Virus record (IMG/VR): IMGVR_UViG_3300023112_000047
Coordinates: 1-36,838 of that record
DNA: 36,838 nucleotides
Source: a virus
Strand: one strand, 5' to 3'
Under the pieces are notes generated by a model. That model ran no database searches and was not told the origin of the DNA. It saw only the letters and a list, made by a program, of their open reading frames with translations. Shown piece by piece: positions 1 to 7,961 of the stretch; position 1 is the first letter of the stretch, and each line of letters opens with the position of its first letter. A program made the translations under genes and the position numbers.

Positions 1-126
1 TTCGTCATCAATGTGGGTGTAGAGTTAGACACTAACGACATTATGTACTGGAGGGTTTCAAATGACTCAGATACAACCAACGTCACAGTTGAAGGACTAA
101 GCTTCATCAGAATACAAGAGAGATAA
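1..126 (+). CDS. C-terminal end of an unknown gene (partial)
   Basis: Frame 1 is open from the first base to a TAA at 124-126, giving 41 residues that end in FIRIQER. The fragment is rich in Asn, Asp, Thr and Val, like the beta-rich tip of a phage structural protein, but that is only an impression. It lies just upstream of a late-promoter-driven glycosyltransferase gene and before the tail genes, so a virion or fibre protein is plausible. The function cannot be assigned from this piece. Confidence 0.6.
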   Translation, partial: FVINVGVELDTNDIMYWRVSNDSDTTNVTVEGLSFIRIQER

Positions 127-213
127 TATTAGGATACATCTATATACCTCTCAGATTTGGTAGAGATAAACTTAGCAAATGTTCAATATTCACCTATAGG
201 GAGGTAGTTCCCG

Positions 214-221
214 ACTAAATA
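214..221 (+). promoter_or_regulatory. Late promoter octamer ACTAAATA
   Basis: ACTAAATA is followed by exactly 5 nt and then the ATG at 227. It resembles the T4 late -10 element TATAAATA. The spacing selects 227 rather than the in-frame ATG at 221, which lies inside the octamer. Confidence 0.65.
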
Positions 222-226
222 TGGTC

Positions 227-964
227 ATGCGAGCATTGATTGTAGTTCCTACATACGATAGAGTAGAATATTTGGGTAGAGTGGTTCAATCATTCATAGA
301 ACAGACATATGATGAAGTAGAATTATTGATAATAAACGATCAGAAGAATTTATCTATTGAGTGTGATGTACCTAATGTTCGCATAATGAATATTAGCGAA
401 AAAATTCTGTTACCCCATAAGAGAAATCTAGGGGTTCAGTTTGGATATCATGACATAATTTTCACATTAGATGACGATTGTATCATGCTGCCAAATTATA
501 TTAAGAGTCACATGGAAATATATAAAAAAAGTAAACATGTTGAGTTCATTAGAGATAAAAATATGCACTCCTTGTATTGTGAGAAATTATGCCCCAATCA
601 ACAAGCTTTGGGAAATTGGTCATTTCGAAGGAGTTTATGGTTTGATGTTGGTGGATATGCTCTAGACTGCAATAATGGTGAAGATCAAGAGTTTCAAAAT
701 AAGATTGATCCCAATAAAATACTATTGAGAGACTCAGATATACCAAGTTTTGTATATGGGTGGACTGGAGTTAATTATCATTGCTCTGCAACAGATGAAT
801 ATAGATCATCTGGACAAGAGGTATATACTGATCCGACAGTTAAAAAAATTATTCCCGATGTCGAGTCGTACACAAATCTACAAATTGCCCACAATGCTGA
901 AATAAATGGGGATTCATATAACATCTTTGATATTGAAGGTAATATATGTTTAACTGATAAATAG
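227..964 (+). CDS. GT2-family glycosyltransferase
   Basis: This 245-residue protein opens with the GT-A signature strand RALIVVPTYDR, has a DDD metal/nucleotide-sugar motif at about residues 82-84 inside FTLDDDC, and has a GEDQEF acidic motif near 151-156 that is typical of the catalytic region. It should transfer a sugar from an NDP-sugar to an unknown acceptor, perhaps a virion protein, DNA or host glycan. The start at 227 is chosen because an ACTAAATA octamer ends 5 nt before it. A purine-rich GGGAGGTAG at 199-207 may also act as a ribosome site. The next gene begins 4 nt after the stop. A dTDP-sugar dehydratase at 14676 could supply substrate, but that link is inference. Confidence 0.8.
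   Translation: MRALIVVPTYDRVEYLGRVVQSFIEQTYDEVELLIINDQKNLSIECDVPNVRIMNISEKILLPHKRNLGVQFGYHDIIFTLDDDCIMLPNYIKSHMEIYKKSKHVEFIRDKNMHSLYCEKLCPNQQALGNWSFRRSLWFDVGGYALDCNNGEDQEFQNKIDPNKILLRDSDIPSFVYGWTGVNYHCSATDEYRSSGQEVYTDPTVKKIIPDVESYTNLQIAHNAEINGDSYNIFDIEGNICLTDK
956..963 (+). promoter_or_regulatory. Late promoter octamer GATAAATA
   Basis: GATAAATA overlaps the stop codon of the glycosyltransferase gene and lies 5 nt before the ATG at 969. The arrangement is the same as at the other late genes. Confidence 0.55.
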
Positions 965-968
965 ATAT

Positions 969-1571
969 ATGTCTACGGAAGTAAAGCAAAGCTATTTTAA
1001 TCAAGCCACTCAAGACAAATTCTTGATGGTGTTTGATATACCTGTAATCCTCAAAGATGACCAAACGCAATATAATAGGAAGAATTCCACAGTTATTCCA
1101 GACAGTGTGCAATATTCTCTATTTAAAACAGCTATTCCAGATGTCACTGTCAAAGGCGTGGAAGTTAGAAATGTAGGTAGTACCTTATATCTTTCCACAC
1201 ATAGTAAAGATTCATTCCCGCCAACTTCAGTGGATTTTGCCGTGGATAATGGATATAATAACTATTGGTGTATATTCAAGTGGATCAACTTGCTACATGA
1301 TCAGAAGACTGGACAGTACAATAGTGATAATTTGCCAGTAGATCAATCATATTCAGATTACCAAACTAACATTACTATTTTCGGGTTAGATGAGTTTGGT
1401 AAGAAGAGAATTAAGTGGACATTCACTAAAGCATTTCCAACAACATTGAAAGGATTGACATTTGATCAACAAGCAGAGGGAGATATGCGTATCATATCAG
1501 GATTCGACTTTCTATTCTCACAAATGCACGTTGAATTGTTGTCTGAGGAGTTATTTAAGGAACATCCTTAA
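969..1571 (+). CDS. Tail-tube-fold structural protein (gp19/gp54-like paralogue)
   Basis: This 200-residue protein precedes the sheath gene. Its C-terminal half reads like the contractile-tail tube fold: a KWTFTKAFPTTLKGL segment at about 149-163 followed by alternating strands with FDFLFSQMHVELL near 180-192. This matches the way gp19-type tube and tube-cap proteins end in a strand of alternating hydrophobic residues. Two other proteins in the window (5972, 6592) show the same design. It may be a tube, tube-initiator or tail-terminator component; the exact T4 equivalent is not clear. It has its own late promoter with a 5-nt spacing to the ATG. Confidence 0.5.
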   Translation: MSTEVKQSYFNQATQDKFLMVFDIPVILKDDQTQYNRKNSTVIPDSVQYSLFKTAIPDVTVKGVEVRNVGSTLYLSTHSKDSFPPTSVDFAVDNGYNNYWCIFKWINLLHDQKTGQYNSDNLPVDQSYSDYQTNITIFGLDEFGKKRIKWTFTKAFPTTLKGLTFDQQAEGDMRIISGFDFLFSQMHVELLSEELFKEHP

Positions 1572-1586
1572 TTTTAATCGAAAATG

Positions 1587-1594
1587 ATTAAATA
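1587..1594 (+). promoter_or_regulatory. Late promoter octamer ATTAAATA for the sheath gene
   Basis: ATTAAATA lies 5 nt before the sheath ATG at 1600, in the short gap after the preceding gene. No Shine-Dalgarno sequence is present between the octamer and the ATG. Confidence 0.6.
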
Positions 1595-1599
1595 CATTT

Positions 1600-3900
1600 A
1601 TGGCAACTAGAACTTTTAACAGTCCAGCGGTAGAGATTCGTGAGAGAGATCTCTCTCTCATAGCTCCTCAGAACGTAGGAACTAATATATTCTTGACAGG
1701 TTATGCAGACCAAGGACCAATCGACGAGGTAATTAAAATTACGTCGAAGGGTGAACTTGAGAGCATATACGGTGTTCCAAAAAACAGTGCTGAAAGATAT
1801 TTCTATCACTCAATTTTAGAACTTATTGATTCACCAGCACAGATTTACACATATCGTCTTCCTTATGGAGAAGATAGTGGCGATGGATTCGGCTCAAACT
1901 ATAGCATTCTTGCATATCCTGCAAGAAGTATTGAAAGTGGTGCAGTATCAGCATCAACAGACCTCTCGATTGCAGAAGGTACTATTGTTCTTGGTGAGCC
2001 ATCACACATGTCCATCACAGAAGATGAGTATGATGCTATCAAAGAAGGTGGTTTTGAGTGGGGTTCAACAGCAGGTACATCATTTAGCGCAGTATCAGCA
2101 TTGTCAGGAGCAGCATTGGTTGTCATCGATAAGGCTCAAACTACTGTAAATGAGAAGTTTGAAGGTTTCTACATTGGTGTATCTGACAATACATTGGTTG
2201 ATCCTTCAGTTGATCACAAGTCCATCACACAGGTTAAAGCATTGACCCAAGCGGGGTCAGATGTTTATACTGATGTTCCACAAGGCACACTTCAATTTAA
2301 CCTCACCGCTGATAGTGGTGGAGTTTCAAATAGTATTTCAGAAATCATGGATAATGTGACTGACTACAACATTGATGGAAGAACAGATGATGATCTTCTA
2401 AGTGTTGGTGTCTTCAAGTTGAAGAGATCTCAATATGCTAATGAAGCATTCAAGATTGATTACACTCTTGACTCAGCATTTGTTGGTTCAATCGATCCAA
2501 ACAGACAAGAACTTAATCCAAATGGCGGACCTTCAATACCTCTATTCCTTGAATATGTAGACTCAGACAACAGAAACATTGAAGTTCATGTTAACGAATA
2601 TATTGCTAACAACTTTAACCCAGCAGTTGATGGAGTGCCAGCTAAGAAGATTCGTGTTATGACTGAGGAACTACTTACTAACTATGGTTCAGTATCAGCA
2701 ACAGGTGAAGCTCTTGACGGAGTTACATATTCAGCTCTCTCCTCAGTAGGAGCAGCAGTTGGTTTCAGTGATAATATGTACGCATTAGGTAACTATAACG
2801 TATCAAACACTACAGACAAAAAACTTGGTATTATGCCAGATAAAGTTACTAGAGCGTTGGAATCAATTAAGAACGACGAAGTTTATGACATTGATGTATT
2901 GGTTGAAGCAGGGCTAGGTACAATTTGGGCAGCTTCAAGTGGTAGTGCAAGTGTTACTGGTGATGTTACTTATGACGAATTCGCATATGGAACAGTTCTA
3001 AAGGACGCAGTTGATAAGATTCGTACTTCTAAGGAAGTTAGTTCTGATCTAATTGAAGACTATAATACAATCTTTAATAAGTTTGAGAATTTCTGTAACC
3101 TACCAAGTAATACTGGTGGTCGTGGTGACTGTATGTTCATTGCAGATCCACTAAGACACATCTATGTAACTGGTAGAGATAATAAGATTATTGATAACAA
3201 GCAACGTAATTTCCAATTGGACATTTACTGGGCAACTCGTCACCAATTCGAATTCCAGAACACTTCATATGCTGCGGCTTATGCAAACTGGGGTAAGATT
3301 TATGATGAATTCACAGGACAAAAGATTTGGACACCACTTTCTGCACATTTAGGATCTATCTATGCACAAACAGATGCCAACGAATTCCCGTGGATAGCCC
3401 CTGCTGGCTTTAATAGAGGTCTTATGCGTAACGTACTAGACATTGCTGTTAAACCCAACCAGAAGCAGCGTGACGAACTTTATAAGTCTAACCTAAACCC
3501 AATCTTCTTCTCAAGAGCAGATGGTGTTGTGGTAATGGGACAGAAGACTCTAAGCAGAAAGCCAAGTGCGTTTGATAGAGTTAACGTTCGTAGATTGTTC
3601 TTAACACTTGAGCGACCAACTAAGAAGGTTTCCAAATACTTCCTATTCGAGCCAAACACTGAGTTCACAAGAACACGATTCGAAAACACTTTGATTCCTA
3701 TCATGGAATATGCAAAGCAAAACGGTGGTGTTTATGATTATCAGATTATTGCCGACGAAAGAGTTAACACTCCTGAAGTAATTGATAACAACGAATTGAG
3801 AGCAACAGTGTTACTCAAGCCAACAAGATCTGCCGAGTTCATCATCGTTGAGTTTGTGGCAACAAGAACTGATGCTAACTTCGAAGAGATCATCCGATAA
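1600..3900 (+). CDS. Contractile tail sheath protein (T4 gp18-like)
   Basis: At 766 residues this is slightly longer than T4 gp18. The N-terminus (MATRTFNSPAVEIRERDLS) is the usual sheath start, followed by a FLTGYADQGPIDEVIKITS segment. The C-terminal domain contains the INKFR-like region and ends in the strand-rich segment LLKPTRSAEFIIVEFVATRT, which is typical of the sheath subunit's C-terminal extension. The middle (about 100-400) is probably the variable protruding domain. It polymerises around the tail tube and contracts on infection. Codon use is unusually regular and GC-richer than in the accessory genes, as expected for a highly expressed virion protein. A strong terminator follows at 3922-3954. 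Confidence 0.93.
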   Translation: MATRTFNSPAVEIRERDLSLIAPQNVGTNIFLTGYADQGPIDEVIKITSKGELESIYGVPKNSAERYFYHSILELIDSPAQIYTYRLPYGEDSGDGFGSNYSILAYPARSIESGAVSASTDLSIAEGTIVLGEPSHMSITEDEYDAIKEGGFEWGSTAGTSFSAVSALSGAALVVIDKAQTTVNEKFEGFYIGVSDNTLVDPSVDHKSITQVKALTQAGSDVYTDVPQGTLQFNLTADSGGVSNSISEIMDNVTDYNIDGRTDDDLLSVGVFKLKRSQYANEAFKIDYTLDSAFVGSIDPNRQELNPNGGPSIPLFLEYVDSDNRNIEVHVNEYIANNFNPAVDGVPAKKIRVMTEELLTNYGSVSATGEALDGVTYSALSSVGAAVGFSDNMYALGNYNVSNTTDKKLGIMPDKVTRALESIKNDEVYDIDVLVEAGLGTIWAASSGSASVTGDVTYDEFAYGTVLKDAVDKIRTSKEVSSDLIEDYNTIFNKFENFCNLPSNTGGRGDCMFIADPLRHIYVTGRDNKIIDNKQRNFQLDIYWATRHQFEFQNTSYAAAYANWGKIYDEFTGQKIWTPLSAHLGSIYAQTDANEFPWIAPAGFNRGLMRNVLDIAVKPNQKQRDELYKSNLNPIFFSRADGVVVMGQKTLSRKPSAFDRVNVRRLFLTLERPTKKVSKYFLFEPNTEFTRTRFENTLIPIMEYAKQNGGVYDYQIIADERVNTPEVIDNNELRATVLLKPTRSAEFIIVEFVATRTDANFEEIIR

Positions 3901-3921
3901 GTTGACATAAAGAAAAATTTC

Positions 3922-3954
3922 AAGCACTAGGTATAAAAGCCTAGTGCTTTTTTT
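3922..3954 (+). terminator. Rho-independent terminator after the sheath gene
   Basis: Perfect 10-bp stem AAGCACTAGG (3922-3931) and CCTAGTGCTT (3940-3949) with an 8-nt loop, then a run of T to 3954. The ATG at 3955 directly abuts the T-run, which argues against it being the next gene's start. Confidence 0.9.
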
Positions 3955-3962
3955 ATGTCTGT

Positions 3963-3970
3963 ACTAAATA
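3963..3970 (+). promoter_or_regulatory. Late promoter octamer ACTAAATA
   Basis: It lies 9 nt downstream of the sheath terminator and 5 nt before the ATG at 3976, so transcription stops and restarts within 50 bases. Confidence 0.7.
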
Positions 3971-3975
3971 GACAT

Positions 3976-4764
3976 ATGATATCATTAAAAAACTACAACA
4001 AACTCGTTTCAGAAGAGTTCAACGAATATCATAAACAAGCTATTTCCGATAGTGAAGGAGATGGAGAATTTGAAGATCATTATTCTGGAAAAAAACCTGA
4101 AGCATATGAGTATGAAGATGAATATTATGGGCGTAATGTAATATGGATAGGTAACACAGGTAAAACTTTAAAAATACCCTCAGAATATGTTACATCTAGA
4201 GAAGATAATATTTTTGACTATGATAAAGCGAAAGTATTGGCTAATTATATCAGAGATCATGACGATAGGGTGGTATTTAGAACATCTGACGCAGATGTGA
4301 GACATATCGATTTAGATGATGTAAAAACATCTCAACACAATCCAGACTATATGGGCATTTCAAGATCGTTCACCACTGGAGACGAAGAATTGGATCAATT
4401 CCTAGCTAATGGGGATGATGCGATAGGAGATATTATGATATATTCGGGAGAGTATTTGAATGATGATTATACTTTAGATTTACCTAGATTACAAGAGGAG
4501 TTGTATGAAGATGATATTGAAGAGTTTAACGATATCGTAGAACAACATGAAGCTGAGTATGCAGAGTTGCAGGATATTTTACAGAGATTGAAAGAGGCTG
4601 AAGAAGATGGAGATGGAGACTTAGGTGCAATATGGGCTATAATGCGAGATGGTAATCATAGAACTCAAGCTGCAATTTTCTCTGGAGAACCATACATCTA
4701 TGTGGAACCCCTTGAATATGATGATAACTACGATGATAAGCCTTATTCTGACCAGTTGATGTAA
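3976..4764 (+). CDS. ParB/Srx-like domain protein with DGNHR motif
   Basis: This very acidic 262-residue protein has Asp/Glu-rich stretches near 28-56 and 175-220. Near the C-terminus it has IMRDGNHRTQAAIFSGEPYIYV (about 219-240), which resembles the ParB N-terminal/sulfiredoxin-fold motif in which the Arg of a GxxR-like turn lies in the nucleotide pocket. An early segment, LKIPSEYV with a following IFDYDKAKVLANYI, also fits the ParB-like layout. Such phage proteins may be nucleotidases, nucleases or scaffolds; the activity is unknown. The start at 3976 is taken from the 5-nt spacing to the late promoter and because the upstream in-frame ATG sits on the terminator T-run. It is flanked by sheath and tube genes, so it is expressed late. 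Confidence 0.6.
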   Translation: MISLKNYNKLVSEEFNEYHKQAISDSEGDGEFEDHYSGKKPEAYEYEDEYYGRNVIWIGNTGKTLKIPSEYVTSREDNIFDYDKAKVLANYIRDHDDRVVFRTSDADVRHIDLDDVKTSQHNPDYMGISRSFTTGDEELDQFLANGDDAIGDIMIYSGEYLNDDYTLDLPRLQEELYEDDIEEFNDIVEQHEAEYAELQDILQRLKEAEEDGDGDLGAIWAIMRDGNHRTQAAIFSGEPYIYVEPLEYDDNYDDKPYSDQLM

Positions 4765-4771
4765 CATAAAC

Positions 4772-4779
4772 ACTAAATA
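4772..4779 (+). promoter_or_regulatory. Late promoter octamer ACTAAATA (8-nt spacing)
   Basis: The octamer lies 8 nt before the ATG at 4788, one of the few sites that deviates from the 5-6 nt rule. A transcript starting 5 nt after it would carry a 3-nt leader. Confidence 0.55.
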
Positions 4780-4787
4780 TCATTAAG

Positions 4788-5069
4788 ATGAACAAATATG
4801 ACAAAAACAAACAAGCCATGTCTCTACTAGTAGAGTCTTCAATGGAAGCACCTCATGGTTGGGATAAAGGTTTTGAATATCCTCATGAACTAATGACTGG
4901 TGAAGCACCATTTAAACATAGGGATAATTGGTATCTATATATCTGGAATACTGATGAATCGGGGAAGAAAGATATAGCAGTATATAACTTTGGCACAGAC
5001 ATTGTTGAAGACTATGCAGATTTCCAAGCTATGATGCAAGGTGATGTAGGTAATGTGCCTGAAGCTTAG
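4788..5069 (+). CDS. Small acidic protein of unknown function
   Basis: A 93-residue protein between the ParB-like gene and the homing endonuclease. It contains a Trp/Tyr-rich stretch (about 48-54, NWYLYIW) and a C-terminal acidic helix-like segment (TDIVEDYADFQAMMQGD). I do not recognise a family. It has its own late promoter, so it is probably made with the tail proteins. Confidence 0.65.
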   Translation: MNKYDKNKQAMSLLVESSMEAPHGWDKGFEYPHELMTGEAPFKHRDNWYLYIWNTDESGKKDIAVYNFGTDIVEDYADFQAMMQGDVGNVPEA

Positions 5070-5088
5070 TAATAATACATGACCAATA

Positions 5089-5096
5089 ACTAAATA
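5089..5096 (+). promoter_or_regulatory. Late promoter octamer ACTAAATA upstream of the homing endonuclease
   Basis: It lies 5 nt before an ATG at 5102 that opens only a 6-codon reading frame (MARWVK, stop) and 13 nt before the endonuclease ATG at 5110. It appears to be the duplicated or original promoter of the tube gene (see the direct repeats at 5090 and 5960). Confidence 0.6.
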
Positions 5097-5106
5097 AGTA
5101 TATGGC
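5090..5106 (+). repeat. Direct repeat, left copy, at the homing endonuclease boundary
   Basis: CTAAATAAGTATATGGC at 5090-5106 matches CTAAATAAGTGTATGGC at 5960-5976 in 16 of 17 positions. The repeat comprises the late promoter plus the first codons ATG GC- of the tube gene, so the endonuclease gene sits precisely between two copies of a gene start. Confidence 0.85.
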
Positions 5107-5109
5107 TCG

Positions 5110-5967
5110 ATGGGTAAAATAATTACACAAGATATTGCAAAAAATAGATGCGAAAATCTAGGGTTTGAGTTAATATCTAAATACACTTCTAGTAAGAATA
5201 TCCATGACATTCAATGTCATTGTGGTGCGGTATTTAGTTCTAGAATAAGTAGTATATGGAATGGTCATACTACATCATGTGGGTGTGTCAATACCATTAC
5301 ACAAAAAGATGCCGAAGGCAAAACATTGGATATTGGTATAATATTACTATCTCCATATACTCAAAGTAAAAATAGCCATAAGTTTATGTGTTTTTGTGGT
5401 GTTGAATTCGAATCTAAAATAAATAATATTTGGTCTGGTGAAGTATCATCATGTGGGTGTTTGAAGAATATAAATGATATTCATGAAAGATTAGAAAAGT
5501 TAAACGTATCTCTTGTAGATGATTATAAAGGATCTCATAAATCTCACACATTCCAATGTAAATGTGGTAATAAATTTGGTAGGTTGATGCATCACGTATT
5601 ATATGATAAGAGAACCACCTGTGGATGTGATACTAAATCAAATGGAGAATTATTGGTAAGAAATATTTTAAATTCTATTGATATTGATTATATAGAAGAA
5701 TACACCTTCAAGGATTGTAGAAATGAAAGACTTCTTAGATTTGATTTCTACATACCAGACTATAATATATGCATAGAATATAACGGAAGACAACATTATG
5801 AACCAATTGAGTTTTTTGGGGGAATATCTTCATTTCATAGGCAGATGGAGAATGACTCACTCAAACGCCAATATTGTTGTATATATAAAAAGAATTTACT
5901 TATATTAAAATATAATGAATCTTATCGTGATATTTATGATAAAATATCCAACCTAATAGCTAAATAA
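5110..5967 (+). CDS. Free-standing PD-(D/E)XK (VSR-like) homing endonuclease
   Basis: This 285-residue protein has three zinc-ribbon-like repeats of about 60 residues, each with a CxCG near its start and a CGC near its end (about 36-59, 93-119, 154-176), probably for DNA recognition. A C-terminal nuclease domain follows (about 180-285), with RFDFYIPDY, then CIEYNGRQHY and a QMENDSLKRQYC helix, the layout of the VSR/EDxHD-type homing nucleases. It lies between two 17-nt repeats containing the late promoter and start of the tail tube gene. It is more AT-rich in style than the flanking tail genes, fitting recent entry. The late promoter should drive it. Confidence 0.8.
   Translation: MGKIITQDIAKNRCENLGFELISKYTSSKNIHDIQCHCGAVFSSRISSIWNGHTTSCGCVNTITQKDAEGKTLDIGIILLSPYTQSKNSHKFMCFCGVEFESKINNIWSGEVSSCGCLKNINDIHERLEKLNVSLVDDYKGSHKSHTFQCKCGNKFGRLMHHVLYDKRTTCGCDTKSNGELLVRNILNSIDIDYIEEYTFKDCRNERLLRFDFYIPDYNICIEYNGRQHYEPIEFFGGISSFHRQMENDSLKRQYCCIYKKNLLILKYNESYRDIYDKISNLIAK
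5959..5966 (+). promoter_or_regulatory. Late promoter octamer GCTAAATA for the tail tube gene
   Basis: The octamer overlaps the stop codon of the endonuclease gene and lies 5 nt before the tube ATG at 5972. The tube gene therefore keeps its promoter despite the insertion. Confidence 0.7.
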
Positions 5968-5976
5968 GTGTATGGC
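5960..5976 (+). repeat. Direct repeat, right copy, at the homing endonuclease boundary
   Basis: Right-hand partner of the repeat at 5090-5106, differing by one base (G for A at the eleventh position). It contains the functional start of the tube gene. Confidence 0.85.
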
Positions 5977-6505
5977 AACGACTATCGAAAACTTTTTCAA
6001 CCAAGCCGTCATGAAGCAATTCTCACGCGATTTCCACTTTCGAGTAAAGCAAATTGTTATCGAAGGTGCATCATTCTCTGGAGAAGATGACCTAATCTAT
6101 GCAAGAAGTGCAGCACTTCCAGCTAGAGAGATCTCAAACAAGAACGCTAACTACGCAGGACAGAACTTCAACGTAGCAGGTTCTTCCTCATACCCAAATT
6201 CTGAAGCATATACGATTGAGTTCTATGTAGATGAACAAATGGATCTTCGTAGGAAACTCGAAGGTGCATCAAGAGCAGTATTTAATAACGAAACAACAAC
6301 TGGTGAATACGGTATGGCTGGTAGAGATAGTTATATGATCCTAGAGGTCATTGATAAAGAACTAGCTACTGTCGAGACAATTAAGCTTATCGGTGTTGGT
6401 ATTCGTAACGTAGGTGAGATCGATTATCAAATTGCTGATGGTACAGGTGAGATTAAAAACTTCCCATGTACATTCGCATATCACTTCTACGAAGACTTTT
6501 CATAA
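5972..6505 (+). CDS. Tail tube protein (T4 gp19-like)
   Basis: At 177 residues it is close to T4 gp19 in length. It has the usual tube layout: an N-terminal helix (IENFFNQAVMKQFSRDFHFRVKQI), a loop with LPAREISNKNANYAGQNFNVAGS (about 50-72), then beta strands SEAYTIEFYVDEQMDLRRKLEGA and a C-terminal strand pair ending FPCTFAYHFYEDFS. It forms the hexameric inner tube inside the sheath. Codon use is regular as in the sheath gene. It has its own late promoter and a strong terminator (6530-6567). The normal sheath-tube adjacency is interrupted here by three genes, one of them a homing endonuclease. Confidence 0.9.
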   Translation: MATTIENFFNQAVMKQFSRDFHFRVKQIVIEGASFSGEDDLIYARSAALPAREISNKNANYAGQNFNVAGSSSYPNSEAYTIEFYVDEQMDLRRKLEGASRAVFNNETTTGEYGMAGRDSYMILEVIDKELATVETIKLIGVGIRNVGEIDYQIADGTGEIKNFPCTFAYHFYEDFS

Positions 6506-6529
6506 GATTTTAACACAGCGCGATGCATA

Positions 6530-6567
6530 AAGGGGAGGGTAATAGCAATATTACTCTTCCCTTTTTT
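6530..6567 (+). terminator. Rho-independent terminator after the tube gene
   Basis: 14-bp stem (6530-6543 with 6550-6563, two G-U pairs), 6-nt loop AGCAAT, and T-run 6562-6567. Confidence 0.9.
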
Positions 6568-6577
6568 ATACTGCCCC

Positions 6578-6585
6578 ACTAAATA
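6578..6585 (+). promoter_or_regulatory. Late promoter octamer ACTAAATA
   Basis: It lies just after the tube terminator and 6 nt before the ATG at 6592; the first possible start, TTG at 6589, is less likely. Confidence 0.65.
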
Positions 6586-6591
6586 GAATTG

Positions 6592-7191
6592 ATGTCAACT
6601 CCGAGCGCACAACAGTTTTTAGATAGATTCAGTAATGATCCATCCTTCTTCATCCCCCTAGAATCATTATTTGAAGTCACCTTTATAAAAGCTCCAAATA
6701 TTACATCCAATCTCGTCCCTCCTATGTATGGACAAGCTGGAGTGTTTAATGGCGGCTCAGTGTCATCCAGTTCTAGGTATTTGGCGCAATCTGTTAATAT
6801 ACCAGAAGAACAAATTGATGTATCAGCATTCGAAGTATCTCCAAATGGAAATTCTGGTGGATATTTAGCAGGATATGGTCTTGCCCAACGAAGTACTGGA
6901 TTTATGAGTTTAGCTATAAACTTCATTGAGACTGAAGTAGATATTGTTGATACTTATTTTAGACTATGGACAATTGCTATTGGACGCAAGGGGTTGATTA
7001 CAGACAACGATCTCAAAGGAGATGTTGTTATTAAACAATATAATACCAATGGAGGTCTTCGTAAGACTTTTAAATACACAGGAGTGTTTCCTCATGCTGT
7101 AGAAGCACAGTCATTGAACTATGATACCGACGATTCCACACTGCGCATAAAATCAGTCACCTTTGGTTACGAAAATTACTCAGTGTATTAA
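6592..7191 (+). CDS. Baseplate tube-initiator-like protein (gp54-like, tube fold)
   Basis: A 199-residue protein following the tube gene. It begins like the tube protein (SAQQFLDRFSNDPSFFIPLESLFEVTFIK) and has an inner SVNIPEEQIDVSAFEV segment and a C-terminal RIKSVTFGYENYSVY strand, consistent with the tube fold shared by gp19, gp48 and gp54 of T4. Position between tube and baseplate hub genes supports a role at the tube-baseplate junction. It is much shorter than T4 gp54 (about 320 residues), so it may represent only the tube-like domain. The assignment is by fold pattern and context. Confidence 0.5.
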   Translation: MSTPSAQQFLDRFSNDPSFFIPLESLFEVTFIKAPNITSNLVPPMYGQAGVFNGGSVSSSSRYLAQSVNIPEEQIDVSAFEVSPNGNSGGYLAGYGLAQRSTGFMSLAINFIETEVDIVDTYFRLWTIAIGRKGLITDNDLKGDVVIKQYNTNGGLRKTFKYTGVFPHAVEAQSLNYDTDDSTLRIKSVTFGYENYSVY

Positions 7192-7192
7192 T

Positions 7193-7957
7193 ATGAAGAG
7201 TGTTACAATTATAAATGGGGAGGTATTTGGTATGGAGGAATTTACTCTCACAGACTGTAGGAACCTTAGTCTACTATACGAAGATAGTTGTTATCCAATG
7301 ATTGTAGAGTATCTGGAAGACAAGCTATTTGGATGTGATACTAAGATGAAGAAGTTATATGCCCTGTTGAAAGGAGCAAGTGATTTCATCGACCACAGTA
7401 TCAACATGGTGTCAGTGACAGGAACACAAAAGAAGGTTCTTATATCGTTAATACTCAACAATTTAAAGGAACACATATCTGATGACTATTCAACTACTAT
7501 AATCCATTCAGGATATGTGTACACCATCAAACCAGCAGATACATTATATAGCGACAATGTTGATGAGGTATATAGAGATGCTATAGAAAGCATCCATTTA
7601 GAAGATAATGAATCCAAGAAGATTGGTAGAGAAGATATAACCTCAGTTGACGCAATACCATCAGATGTTATCAGATCCATCGACAATTATATAACACAAG
7701 AAGTGAGTAAATGTGTTGTTTTTAATCACCCTCAAATCGAGTCCCAAACAATCAACCCATATACAAATGACATATTTGAATTTATTGTACCAATATTCAA
7801 TATATATGATTATCAGAGCCTAGCGTCCATTGTATATGGAATATCAAAACAAATGCCTGACTCCAATTATGTCATGACTAGAACTCCAAGAGAATTGGAT
7901 ATTATACTGTCAGATAGGGAAAATGAGCTTGCAACACAGACCAATTCAACTATATAA
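7193..7957 (+). CDS. Unknown tail/baseplate assembly protein
   Basis: A 254-residue protein whose ATG at 7193 follows the previous stop by 1 nt (TAATATG), so translation is probably coupled. It contains a CRNLSLLYEDSCYPMIVEYLEDKLF segment near 22-46 and mixed helices after it. No family is recognised with confidence. It sits between a tube-initiator-like gene and a gp26-like gene, the place where T4-type phages often carry small hub assembly factors such as gp51; that comparison is positional only. Confidence 0.6.
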   Translation: MKSVTIINGEVFGMEEFTLTDCRNLSLLYEDSCYPMIVEYLEDKLFGCDTKMKKLYALLKGASDFIDHSINMVSVTGTQKKVLISLILNNLKEHISDDYSTTIIHSGYVYTIKPADTLYSDNVDEVYRDAIESIHLEDNESKKIGREDITSVDAIPSDVIRSIDNYITQEVSKCVVFNHPQIESQTINPYTNDIFEFIVPIFNIYDYQSLASIVYGISKQMPDSNYVMTRTPRELDIILSDRENELATQTNSTI

Positions 7958-7961
7958 TACT

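Noticed and set aside
3955-3975. ATG at 3955 as the start of the ParB-like gene
   Set aside because: It abuts the T-run of the sheath terminator, while the ATG at 3976 has the late octamer at the standard 5-nt spacing.
5102-5122. Six-codon frame MARWVK after the left late octamer
   Set aside because: Too short to be a gene; best explained as the residual start of the tube gene after the endonuclease insertion.
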